From assembly GCA_964625225.1 (NCBI GenBank), contig CAZVAR010000044.1, positions 1 to 24,229 of the forward strand: a stretch of DNA of 24,229 nucleotides. Reading direction: 5' to 3'. Source of the DNA: CAZVAR01 sp964625225. Lineage in GTDB: Bacteria > Pseudomonadota > Alphaproteobacteria > JAJUGE01. The position numbers were made by a program, and so were the translations under genes. Under the pieces are notes generated by a model, which saw only the letters and a list, made by a program, of their open reading frames with translations, made no database searches and had not been told where the DNA came from. Positions 7,743 to 14,757 of the stretch are shown here, piece after piece. Position 1 is the stretch's first letter. Every line of letters begins with the position of its first letter.

Positions 7743-8738
7743 ATGAAAGAGGGTATCGGGGCGTTGCGAGGCGGTGCTGACCGGTTCCGCCGCTGGCTTC
7801 AGGATCTCTGGGAACGCTTCCTCTACGGTGATCGTGACGCGCCGCGCTGGGTGGCGGCGGTGCTGCTCATGATCATGCTGCTCTACTATCCGCTTGGGAT
7901 GCTCTGGTACAGCCGGATCGATGACGACCCGGCGTTTCAGCCCGGCCCGGACTATACGGTCGAGGGCGGCAGCCTCGCGGTCGCGACGGCCGCGGCCGTG
8001 GTGGCGCGGGAGGTCGATCGTTGGGCGCCGAACAAGCCATTCTGGCATCCGGCCGCGCTGCTCGACAACATGCCGAACTATCAGCTCGGACTTCTCTACG
8101 CGGTGTCGCGCTTCGCCGTCGAGATGGGCGACCAGCTCGGACGCATGCGAGGCTCGAGTGCGATCGACCCGGATCTCGATCGTGCCGCCGGGCTGCTGAA
8201 ATATGACGGCCGGATCTGGTACTGGGGGCAGGGCAACATCGTTCCGACCGCCCCGGCGCAGGACCAGTACGAGAAGGCGGTGCTGTCCCTGCTGGCCTAC
8301 AATGTGCGGCTCGCGCGCGGCGACGCCGTGTACGACCGGCGCGCCGATAATCTGATCGCCTTCCTCGACCGTGTGGCCGCCGATCTCGGCTCGGCCAGCG
8401 CGGCGCTGGAGCGGCGCGCGTCGGAGTCGAATGCGGGCTATTTCGACACCAAGGCGGATGACCTGTTCTACAACATTAAGGGGCGGCTCTACGGCTATTA
8501 TCTGCTGCTGCGCGATGTGGGGCAGGACTTCGCGGCCGTGATCGCCGATAAGCAGGCCAGCGGAATCTGGCAGCAGATGCTGGAGAACCTGCGAGTGGCC
8601 GCGGTGATGGATCCGCTGATCGTCGCCAACGGCCATCAGGACGGATTCGCCGTTCCCTCACACCTGTCGGCGCAGGGATTCTATTTGCTGCGCGCCCGTA
8701 CACAACTCCGGGAGGTGGCGGACGCGCTGCTGAAATAG
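7743..8738 (+). CDS. DUF2333 family membrane-anchored protein
   Basis: A 331-aa protein with one membrane segment at about 37-56 (AAVLLMIMLLYYPLGMLWY), followed by a large soluble domain. By topology it would be in the inner membrane, with the C-terminal domain probably in the periplasm. Family hallmarks are YPLGMLWYSRIDDDPAF, the block FWHPAALLDNMPNYQLGL, RGSSAIDPDLDRAAGLLKY and YDRRADNLIAFLDRVAADLGSAS. DUF2333 (PF10095) is widespread in proteobacteria but has no known function. A weak GGAACGGGC precedes the ATG. The gene is divergent from pepN and ends 9 bp from the convergent binding-protein gene, so it is probably monocistronic. Confidence 0.85.
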   Translation: MKEGIGALRGGADRFRRWLQDLWERFLYGDRDAPRWVAAVLLMIMLLYYPLGMLWYSRIDDDPAFQPGPDYTVEGGSLAVATAAAVVAREVDRWAPNKPFWHPAALLDNMPNYQLGLLYAVSRFAVEMGDQLGRMRGSSAIDPDLDRAAGLLKYDGRIWYWGQGNIVPTAPAQDQYEKAVLSLLAYNVRLARGDAVYDRRADNLIAFLDRVAADLGSASAALERRASESNAGYFDTKADDLFYNIKGRLYGYYLLLRDVGQDFAAVIADKQASGIWQQMLENLRVAAVMDPLIVANGHQDGFAVPSHLSAQGFYLLRARTQLREVADALLK

Positions 8739-8747
8739 GACGGCCGG

Positions 8748-9959
8748 CTAGTTCTTCACCAGCGGGCAGTCGCTCTCGGCGAGCGGGGCAAAGGCCTCGT
8801 CGGCCGGAATCGTCCGCAGGATCCGGAAATAATCCCAGGGACCCTCTGAGTCCTGTGGTGCCTTGACCTGGACCAGGTACATGTCGTGCATCATGCGGCC
8901 GTCCTCTCGGATCCGGCCGTTCTCGGCGAAGATGTCTTGCACCGGCAGTTCCCGCATCTTCGCCATGACGGCACTCGCCTCGTCGGTGCCGGCGGCCTGC
9001 ACGGCCTTCAGGTAGTGCAGCACCGAGGAGTAGACGCCGGCCTGCACCATGCCGGGCATGCGGCCCGTGCGCTCCTGGAAGCGCCGCGACCATTCCCGCG
9101 TCGCGTCGGTCCGGTCCCAATAGAAGCCGGTGGTTAGGATCAGGCCCTTCGCCGCGGGCAGCCCCAGCGCATGCACGTCGCTGATGACGACCACGAGGCC
9201 GACCAGATCCTGGCCGGCATCGACGATCCCGAATTCGTTGGCCTGCTTGACGACCGTGACGGTGTCGGTGCCGGCATTGGCGAGGCCGATCACCTTCGCG
9301 CCCGAGCCTTGCGCCTGCAGCAGGAAGGAGGAGAAGTCGGCGCTGTTGAGCGGGTGCCGCACGGAGCCGAGCACCTTGCCGCCGCTGGCCTGGATCACCT
9401 CGCGCAGATCGTTCTCCATCTGATGCCCGAAGGCATAGTCGGCGACGAGCAGGAACCAGGTATCCTTGCCTTCCCGCAGCACCGCCCGCGCCGTGCCGAC
9501 GGCCTGGGAGTAGGTGTCGAACGTCCAGTGGACGCCGTTGGGTGAGCAGGCGTCGCCGGTGAGACGGGTGGTGGCGGGGCCGGAGAAGAGGGCGATCCGG
9601 CCCTTCTCCCGTGCCAACCCCTGCACCGCGAGTGCGACCGCCGAGTTGGTCAGGTCGGTAACGACATCGACTCCCTCGACGTCGAACCAGCGCCGCGCGG
9701 TCGCCGCCGCGATGTCCGGCTTGTTTTGGTGGTCCGCATCGACGACGTCGATCGGCTTTCCGAGCACTTGCCCACCGAATTCCTCGACTGCCATCCGCGC
9801 CGCCACCACCGAGGTCGCGCCGCCGAAATCGGCATAGGGACCGGACTGGTCGTTCAGCACCCCGATCCTGACGGCGTCGCCGGATATTTGGGCCGATGCC
9901 GGATGGGCGATCGCGGCGAGCAGACAGGCGGCCGCCCATGCGGCCAGGGACCTATTCAT
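8748..9959 (-). CDS. Periplasmic ABC substrate-binding protein (Peripla_BP_6 / LivK-like), orphan
   Basis: A 403-aa type I binding protein. The frame opens further upstream (to 9992), but ATG 9957-9959 follows GGGAGGAGC at good spacing and starts a clear signal peptide (MNRSLAAWAAACLLAAIAH, cleavage near ASA-Q at 23/24). The mature N-terminus VRIGVLNDQSGPYADFGG is the usual first ligand-contact strand of the amino-acid/urea/aromatic LivK superfamily. Later blocks TDLTNSAVALAVQGLA and FLLVADYAFGHQMENDL fit the same fold. No permease or ATPase gene is adjacent, so it must use a transporter encoded elsewhere or act as a sensor protein. The substrate cannot be assigned from sequence. Confidence 0.88.
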   Translation of the reverse strand: MNRSLAAWAAACLLAAIAHPASAQISGDAVRIGVLNDQSGPYADFGGATSVVAARMAVEEFGGQVLGKPIDVVDADHQNKPDIAAATARRWFDVEGVDVVTDLTNSAVALAVQGLAREKGRIALFSGPATTRLTGDACSPNGVHWTFDTYSQAVGTARAVLREGKDTWFLLVADYAFGHQMENDLREVIQASGGKVLGSVRHPLNSADFSSFLLQAQGSGAKVIGLANAGTDTVTVVKQANEFGIVDAGQDLVGLVVVISDVHALGLPAAKGLILTTGFYWDRTDATREWSRRFQERTGRMPGMVQAGVYSSVLHYLKAVQAAGTDEASAVMAKMRELPVQDIFAENGRIREDGRMMHDMYLVQVKAPQDSEGPWDYFRILRTIPADEAFAPLAESDCPLVKN

Positions 9960-10340
9960 GGTTTTGCTCCTCCCGATATGCGCTGACTGCATTCTGTAAT
10001 CCGGGCAGTCTGCCAGCGGATGTCAGGGCACGCTACCGCTCCGGCCGCCGCGATCGGTGTCGCGATCACCGAACCGATGTCGACCTTCCCGAACGGCTTC
10101 CGGTATCCGCCCAAGTCCCGGCGTGGCGGCCGGGCGGTCCGCCAATCCGCTGAGGCTTGTAACAGGGTCGTTTCCGGATCATATCCAACCGCCGTCTCGA
10201 TCGGATTAGAACAAGATAGGTCACCCACTACAAACGTCGGATACATCCGGCGCTCCCGATAGTTCCGGTGCAGGGGTTGACACGGCCCGTCGACCTCTTA
10301 GTATCGTTGTCGTCCCCTCTGTTGCTTCTGGTGTGCCCTG
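9960..10340. other. Divergent intergenic region between the orphan binding protein and proV
   Basis: About 380 bp with no recognisable gene. The rightmost part holds the candidate proV promoter listed separately. The left part must hold the promoter of the minus-strand binding protein, but no convincing -35/-10 pair was found for it. Confidence 0.4.
10277..10304 (+). promoter_or_regulatory. Candidate sigma-70-type promoter for proVWX
   Basis: A perfect TTGACA at 10277-10282, a 16-nt spacer, then TAGTAT at 10299-10304 (4/6 to TATAAT). Transcription would start near 10311, about 86 nt before the proV ATG. This also argues against the longer proV reading frame that begins at 10268, since that start would lie upstream of the transcript. 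Confidence 0.45.
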
Positions 10341-10397
10341 ATGATTACGGGTGCACTGGGCGATCTGTATCTGCGTTCCAACAAGCCGATGGAGTGA
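10341..10397 (+). CDS. Possible 18-codon leader ORF coupled to proV
   Basis: ATG at 10341 opens MITGALGDLYLRSNKPME and ends at TGA 10395-10397. That stop shares its A with the proV ATG (TGATG). It lies just downstream of the candidate promoter. The only ribosome-binding hint is a weak GGTG at 10331-10334. proV itself has GGAG only 2 nt from its ATG, too close for efficient direct initiation, so termination-reinitiation from this small ORF is plausible. No homolog is known to me; it could be chance. Confidence 0.3.
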   Translation: MITGALGDLYLRSNKPME

Positions 10398-11590
10398 TGA
10401 CCGAGAAGCTCGCCGCGCGGCATGTCTACAAGATCTTTGGAAACCGGCCCGAACGGGCGCTCGAGCTCCTGCGCCAGGGCAAGGACAAGGATGCCATTCT
10501 GCGGGAGACCGGGCTTGCGGTCGGCGTGCAGGATGCGACTTTCTCGGTCAATGCGGGCGAAATCTTCGTCATCATGGGGCTGTCGGGGTCGGGCAAGTCG
10601 ACCCTGGTCCGGCTGCTCAACCGCCTGATCGAACCGACTTCGGGCGAGATCCTGATCGACGGGCGCGACATCACCCGGATGTCGCGGAGCGAGTTGATCG
10701 AGCTGCGACGGCAGCGCATCAGCATGGTGTTCCAGTCGTTCGCGCTCATGCCGCATCAGACGGTGGCGGAAAACGCGGCTTTCGGCTTGGAGGTGGCGGG
10801 GGTTCCGGCACCGGCGCGGCGCGAGCGTGCAATGTCCGCGATCGAGGCGGTGGGACTCCGCGATTATGCCGACAGCTATCCGGACGAGCTGTCGGGGGGC
10901 ATGAAGCAGCGGGTCGGGCTGGCCCGGGCGTTGGCGACTGATCCCGACATTCTTCTCATGGACGAGGCCTTCTCCGCGCTCGACCCGCTGATCCGCACCG
11001 AAATGCAGGACGAGCTGCTGCGGCTGCAGCAGGAGCACGAACGGACGATCGTCTTCATCACCCACGATCTCGACGAAGCGATGCGGATCGGCGACCGGAT
11101 TGCGATCATGCAGGCCGGCCGTATCGTGCAGATCGGAACGCCCGAGGAGATCGTGCAGCGGCCGGCCAACGATTATGTCCGGTCGTTCTTCTACGGCGTC
11201 GACGTAACCCAGGTCTTTACCGCGGCCGATGTCGCGCGGCGCGACATGGTGACCGTGATCGAGCGGCCCGGCGTCGGTATCCGCGCGGCGATCGAGCACC
11301 TGCGGGAGCACGACCGCGAGATCGCCCTGGTGATCGACCGCGACCGCCGGCCCCAGGGCATCGTGACGGCCGATTCGTTGCGTGAGGAGTTGCGGCGCAG
11401 CGCCGAACCCTCCTACACGCGCGCCTTTGTCGATGGTGTCGAGGTGGTACCGCGCGATACGCCGCTGTCTGCCCTCATCGGCCGCGTTGCGGAAAGTCGC
11501 TGGCCCGTTCCGGTGGTGGACGAGAAGAACCGCTATATCGGTGCCATCTCGAAGACGACGCTGCTCCAGATGCTCGACCGGGAGAGCTGA
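10397..11590 (+). CDS. proV: Glycine betaine/proline ABC transporter ATP-binding subunit
   Basis: A 397-aa ATPase of the ProV/OpuAA class. Walker A GLSGSGKST at 61-69, Q-loop Gln113, signature LSGGMKQ at 165-171, Walker B ILLMDE at 185-190 and H-loop His223 are all intact. The N-terminal block YKIFGNRPERALELLRQGKDKDAI is typical of ProV, and the C-terminal about 110 residues form the paired CBS domains that sense ionic strength in this family. ATG 10397 matches the family start. The frame stays open upstream to 10268, but that segment resembles nothing. The stop is 3 nt before proW, giving a tight operon. The likely substrate is an osmoprotectant; betaine, proline and choline cannot be told apart from this subunit. 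Confidence 0.94.
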   Translation: MTEKLAARHVYKIFGNRPERALELLRQGKDKDAILRETGLAVGVQDATFSVNAGEIFVIMGLSGSGKSTLVRLLNRLIEPTSGEILIDGRDITRMSRSELIELRRQRISMVFQSFALMPHQTVAENAAFGLEVAGVPAPARRERAMSAIEAVGLRDYADSYPDELSGGMKQRVGLARALATDPDILLMDEAFSALDPLIRTEMQDELLRLQQEHERTIVFITHDLDEAMRIGDRIAIMQAGRIVQIGTPEEIVQRPANDYVRSFFYGVDVTQVFTAADVARRDMVTVIERPGVGIRAAIEHLREHDREIALVIDRDRRPQGIVTADSLREELRRSAEPSYTRAFVDGVEVVPRDTPLSALIGRVAESRWPVPVVDEKNRYIGAISKTTLLQMLDRES

Positions 11591-11593
11591 GCC

Positions 11594-12502
11594 ATGGACT
11601 CGCTGCTCGATATCGGCGGCTGGATCGAGGCCGCCGTCGACTTCGCGGTCGACAATTTCGAGCCGTTCTTCGACGGCATCTCGTGGGCGATCGGACTGGT
11701 GGCGGAATCGCTGGAGGATGGCCTGCTGGCGCTGCCGGTCTGGGTGCTGCTTCCGGCGGTGGTCCTGCTCGCCTTTTGGCGGCTCGGCTGGAAGTTCGCC
11801 CTGTTCACCGCGGCTTCGCTGCTGCTGATCGTCGGCATGGGACTGTGGAGGGAGACGATTTCCACGCTGGCGCTGGTCCTGTCGGCCAGCGCGGTGGCCC
11901 TGGCGATAGGCGTTCCCGTCGGGATCGCGATGGCGCGCAGCGATACCGTGCAGGCGGTGGTGCGGCCGGTGCTCGACCTGATGCAGACGATGCCGCCCTT
12001 CGTGTATCTGATCCCGGCGGTGATGTTCTTCGGGCTCGGCAAGGTGCCGGGCACGATCGCGACCGTGGTGTTCGCGATGCCGCCGGCGGTGCGCCTGACC
12101 GATCTCGGCATCCGGCAGGTCAGCCGCGAGAACGTCGAGGCGGGGATCGCGTTCGGCTGCACTGACCGGCAATTGCTGTTCAAGGTGCAGCTTCCGCTTG
12201 CCATGCCCTCGATCATGGCCGGGGTCAACCAGACGATCATGCTGGCGCTGTCGATGGTCGTGATCGCCTCCATGATCGGTGCCGGCGGCCTCGGTAACAC
12301 CGTGCTGACCGGCATCCAGCGCCTCGATGTGGGACTGGGCTTCGAAGGCGGGCTCGGCGTCGTGATCCTCGCCATCGTGCTCGACCGCATCACGCAGAGC
12401 TTCGGCCGCATAGGTGCTGACGGCGGCGTTGTCGCCGCGTGGCGCGGCCTCTTCCGGCGCGGGAGCACGGTGCCCGCCGGAACCGCACGCGCGGCCTCCT
12501 GA
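11594..12502 (+). CDS. proW: Glycine betaine/proline ABC transporter permease
   Basis: A 302-aa inner-membrane protein. A long amphipathic N-terminal part (1-45) precedes several hydrophobic segments, starting at about 46-62 and 68-84. The binding-protein-dependent permease (EAA) loop is at about 182-211 (EAGIAFGCTDRQLLF followed by LPLAMPSIMAG) and would dock on ProV. QTMPPFVYLIPAVMFFGLG is characteristic of ProW/OpuAB. It starts 3 nt after proV, with its ribosome-binding site (GGAGAG) inside the end of proV. The final about 20 residues are Arg- and Ala-rich and overlap the first of two hairpins that separate it from proX. Confidence 0.94.
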   Translation: MDSLLDIGGWIEAAVDFAVDNFEPFFDGISWAIGLVAESLEDGLLALPVWVLLPAVVLLAFWRLGWKFALFTAASLLLIVGMGLWRETISTLALVLSASAVALAIGVPVGIAMARSDTVQAVVRPVLDLMQTMPPFVYLIPAVMFFGLGKVPGTIATVVFAMPPAVRLTDLGIRQVSRENVEAGIAFGCTDRQLLFKVQLPLAMPSIMAGVNQTIMLALSMVVIASMIGAGGLGNTVLTGIQRLDVGLGFEGGLGVVILAIVLDRITQSFGRIGADGGVVAAWRGLFRRGSTVPAGTARAAS

Positions 12503-12537
12503 GGCCGCGGGTCCTGAGGCGGCGGTCGTCGCCGCCT
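12490..12537 (+). repeat. Two GC-rich stem-loops between proW and proX
   Basis: The first inverted repeat is CGCGGCCTC (12490-12498) with GAGGCCGCG (12501-12509), spanning the proW stop. The second is AGGCGGCG (12517-12524) with CGCCGCCT (12530-12537), with a 5-nt loop. Neither has a following T-run. Such intercistronic structures often protect or process mRNA so that the binding protein is made in excess; that role is inferred. Confidence 0.5.
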
Positions 12538-12594
12538 GCCTCCGTCTCGTCCGCAGGCGGGACTCGATCCCTAAGAAGCAGAAGGAGAGGATTC

Positions 12595-13470
12595 ATGTTG
12601 CGAATGGCGAAGCGGATGGCGCTCGGTGCGGCGCTCGTGGTCGGCTTGGCGACCGGCGCGGGGGCGGCGGAAGCCGACAAGCGGATCGAGATCGGCTGGA
12701 CCGCTTGGTCCGACGCCGAGGCCGTGACCAAGATGGCCAAGCAGATCATCGAGGAGCGGTTCGGCTATGAGGTCGAGCTGACGCTGGCCGATATCGCGGT
12801 ACAGTATCAGGGGGTCGCGAAGGGTGACCTCGACCTGATGATGATGTCCTGGTTGCCGACCACCCACGCCGACTACATGAAGCAGGTCGCCGACCGGGTC
12901 GTCAATCTCGGCCCGATCTATACCGAGGCTCGGCTGGGGTGGGTCGTGCCCGCTTACATTCCGGAGGATCAACTCAGCTCGATCGCCGATCTGAGCAATG
13001 CGGAAGTCGCGGAGAAGCTGGACGGGAAGATCCAGGGCATCGATCCCGGCGCCGGCCTGATGCGGCTCTCCAACGAAGCGCTCAAGGAGTACGGCCTCGA
13101 CGATTACGAACTGGTGTCGGCCAGCGGGGCGGCGATGACGGCCGCGCTTGAGCGGGCCATCAAGCGCGAGGACTGGATCGTCGTCACCGGCTGGAGCCCG
13201 CACTGGAAGTTCGGCGCGCACGACCTGCGCTATCTCGAGGATCCGAAGGGTGTCCTCGGTGGCCCGGAGCGGGTGCATGTGATCGCGCGGCAGGGCTTTT
13301 ATCAGGATCACCCAGAGGTCGCGGCCTTCCTCGCCCGGATGTATATCCCGATCGACGAGCTGCAGCAGCTCATGTACGAGGCGCAGCAGACCTCGTACGA
13401 GGAGGCGGTCGCCGCCTATATCGACAACAACCCGAAGCGTGTCGAATACTGGGTCACCGGTCAGATCTGA
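12595..13470 (+). CDS. proX: Glycine betaine/proline ABC transporter substrate-binding protein (OpuAC fold)
   Basis: A 291-aa periplasmic protein. ATG 12595 follows GGAGAGG. The signal peptide is MLRMAKRMALGAALVVGLAT, with cleavage near AGA-A at 24/25. The OpuAC domain covers the rest: IEIGWTAWSDAEA, LMMMSWLPTTHADYM, DPGAGLM and VTGWSPHWKFGAHDLRYLEDP. Trp35, Trp38, Trp86, Trp200 and Trp204 are candidates for the aromatic box that cages a quaternary ammonium group, which favours betaine/choline-type ligands over plain amino acids. It is the last gene of the proVWX operon and is followed by an intrinsic terminator. Confidence 0.92.
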   Translation: MLRMAKRMALGAALVVGLATGAGAAEADKRIEIGWTAWSDAEAVTKMAKQIIEERFGYEVELTLADIAVQYQGVAKGDLDLMMMSWLPTTHADYMKQVADRVVNLGPIYTEARLGWVVPAYIPEDQLSSIADLSNAEVAEKLDGKIQGIDPGAGLMRLSNEALKEYGLDDYELVSASGAAMTAALERAIKREDWIVVTGWSPHWKFGAHDLRYLEDPKGVLGGPERVHVIARQGFYQDHPEVAAFLARMYIPIDELQQLMYEAQQTSYEEAVAAYIDNNPKRVEYWVTGQI

Positions 13471-13497
13471 TTCTGCCCTGACGGTTGTCCGTACCGG

Positions 13498-13525
13498 GGG
13501 CCCGGCCGGTTCGGTCGGGCCCTTT
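13498..13525 (+). terminator. Intrinsic terminator after proVWX
   Basis: The 7-bp GC stem GGGCCCG (13498-13504) pairs with CGGGCCC (13516-13522) and extends inward by further pairs with one wobble to a 5-nt loop. It is followed by TTT at 13523-13525. It lies 27 nt after the proX stop. The short T-run is usual in high-GC genomes. Confidence 0.65.
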
Positions 13526-13621
13526 CGCGTTCGCGGGCGCGAAGGCGGCGGATGGATCGGACCGGCGGCCGCGCGGGTTATATCTTGACCCGGTCGAAAT
13601 CGGGCGAGGAGGCAGGGCCGG

Positions 13622-14716
13622 ATGGTCGCGCGTTCAGCCCAGCAAGGGTCCGAAATCGGCGGGCGGGGGCGCCGTGCGCTCCGCCGCGCGTTCGCCGTAT
13701 CCGTGCTGCTGCACGCCGCGGGTGTTGCCGCGCTCGCGTTCCTGCATTGGGAAGAGGCAGCGCCCGTTGTGCCGCCGGTGACGATCCCGGTCGTCGTCCT
13801 CGGCCCCGGCGAGGCCGGCCTTGCCGGTGCCGCGGATGCCGGAGACGGCGGCGGAGCTGCCGCCCCCGATGTCCGGCCGGCTGCGTCGGGGCCGGCGTCG
13901 CCGCCGAACCCGCCGACGGCGCCGGCACCTGTCGCCGCATCGCCTTTGCCCGCGGCGCCGACGGTCGAAGTGTCCGCGATGACGACTGCGGAGCCGGAGC
14001 CGCCACGCTTCTTGCCGCCGCGCCCGACCGCCAAGCCCGAGCCGCCGCCCCGGGCGGTTGCGGAGGCCGTGGCCGGGGCCACCCCGCCGCCGGTGGAGCG
14101 GGCCCGCCCGAACAGTGCGCCGATGGCTTTGGCGCCGCCGGCCCGGCGGGCCGAACCCGGGCCGCCCTCCGCGCCGATCGCGCTGATGCCGCGGCCGCAG
14201 GCTTCCCAGGCGCGCGATTCGGGGCCGGTCGGGGCGCCGCTCGTGCTGGCGCCGACGGCACGGGCGCCGGATGCCGGCGCACAGATCGCGGCGCTGCCCG
14301 GGGCGGCTGAGGCGCCGGGCGCGGACAGCAGCGCCGGGCAAGCCGGCGGCCAGGGCAGGGGCGGCGAGGGCGATGGCCGCGGCGCGGTCGGTGGCGGTCC
14401 CTCCGACCACCCGGGCGACGATTACCTCGCCCGTCTGCGGCAGCACCTGCGGCAGTTCCAGTACTATCCCGATTCGGCGCGCGACCGGAAGGAGGAGGGG
14501 ACCGTCCTGGTTCGGTTCTCTTTCGCCCGCGACGGCACGGTCCTCTCGGCCGAGATCGAACGGAGCTCGGGATCGGCGGAGCTCGACGCCGCGGCCCTGC
14601 AGATGGTCTGGAAGGCCTCGCCCGTGCCGCCGCTGCCCCCGTCCTACCGCGCGGATCGCGGCCGCGTGACCGTCCCCGCGACCTACGAGCTCACCTTCTT
14701 CGGCCGGATGTTCTGA
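13622..14716 (+). CDS. tonB: TonB-family energy transducer
   Basis: A 364-aa protein. ATG 13622 follows GAGGAGG. One N-terminal membrane anchor (about 22-41, RAFAVSVLLHAAGVAALAF) is followed by a very long Pro/Ala-rich periplasmic spacer (about 45-260) and a TonB C-terminal domain (about 266-364). The C-terminal domain contains YYPDSARDRKEEGTVLVRFSF, DGTVLSAEIERSSGSAELD and the final ATYELTFF. The anchor His31 in SVLLHAA is where TonB proteins contact ExbB/ExbD. The spacer carries three APxxLxP repeats (166, 184, 205). It is longer than E. coli TonB (239 aa), mostly in the linker. It is convergent with the BtuB-like receptor, 41 bp apart, so they may be functional partners. No exbBD is in the window. 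Confidence 0.88.
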   Translation: MVARSAQQGSEIGGRGRRALRRAFAVSVLLHAAGVAALAFLHWEEAAPVVPPVTIPVVVLGPGEAGLAGAADAGDGGGAAAPDVRPAASGPASPPNPPTAPAPVAASPLPAAPTVEVSAMTTAEPEPPRFLPPRPTAKPEPPPRAVAEAVAGATPPPVERARPNSAPMALAPPARRAEPGPPSAPIALMPRPQASQARDSGPVGAPLVLAPTARAPDAGAQIAALPGAAEAPGADSSAGQAGGQGRGGEGDGRGAVGGGPSDHPGDDYLARLRQHLRQFQYYPDSARDRKEEGTVLVRFSFARDGTVLSAEIERSSGSAELDAAALQMVWKASPVPPLPPSYRADRGRVTVPATYELTFFGRMF

Positions 14717-14757
14717 CCCGAGCCCGACGGTGAGGTCGGCAATACGGCCCTACCGCC

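Noticed and set aside
10268..10396. N-terminal extension of proV by 43 codons
   Set aside because: It does not resemble ProV, and the candidate promoter lies within it; the family start is at 10397.
10298..12172. 624-codon minus-strand frame opposite proV/proW
   Set aside because: Its sequence is the reverse-complement reading of two confidently identified genes and is rich in His, Arg and Asp without any fold pattern.
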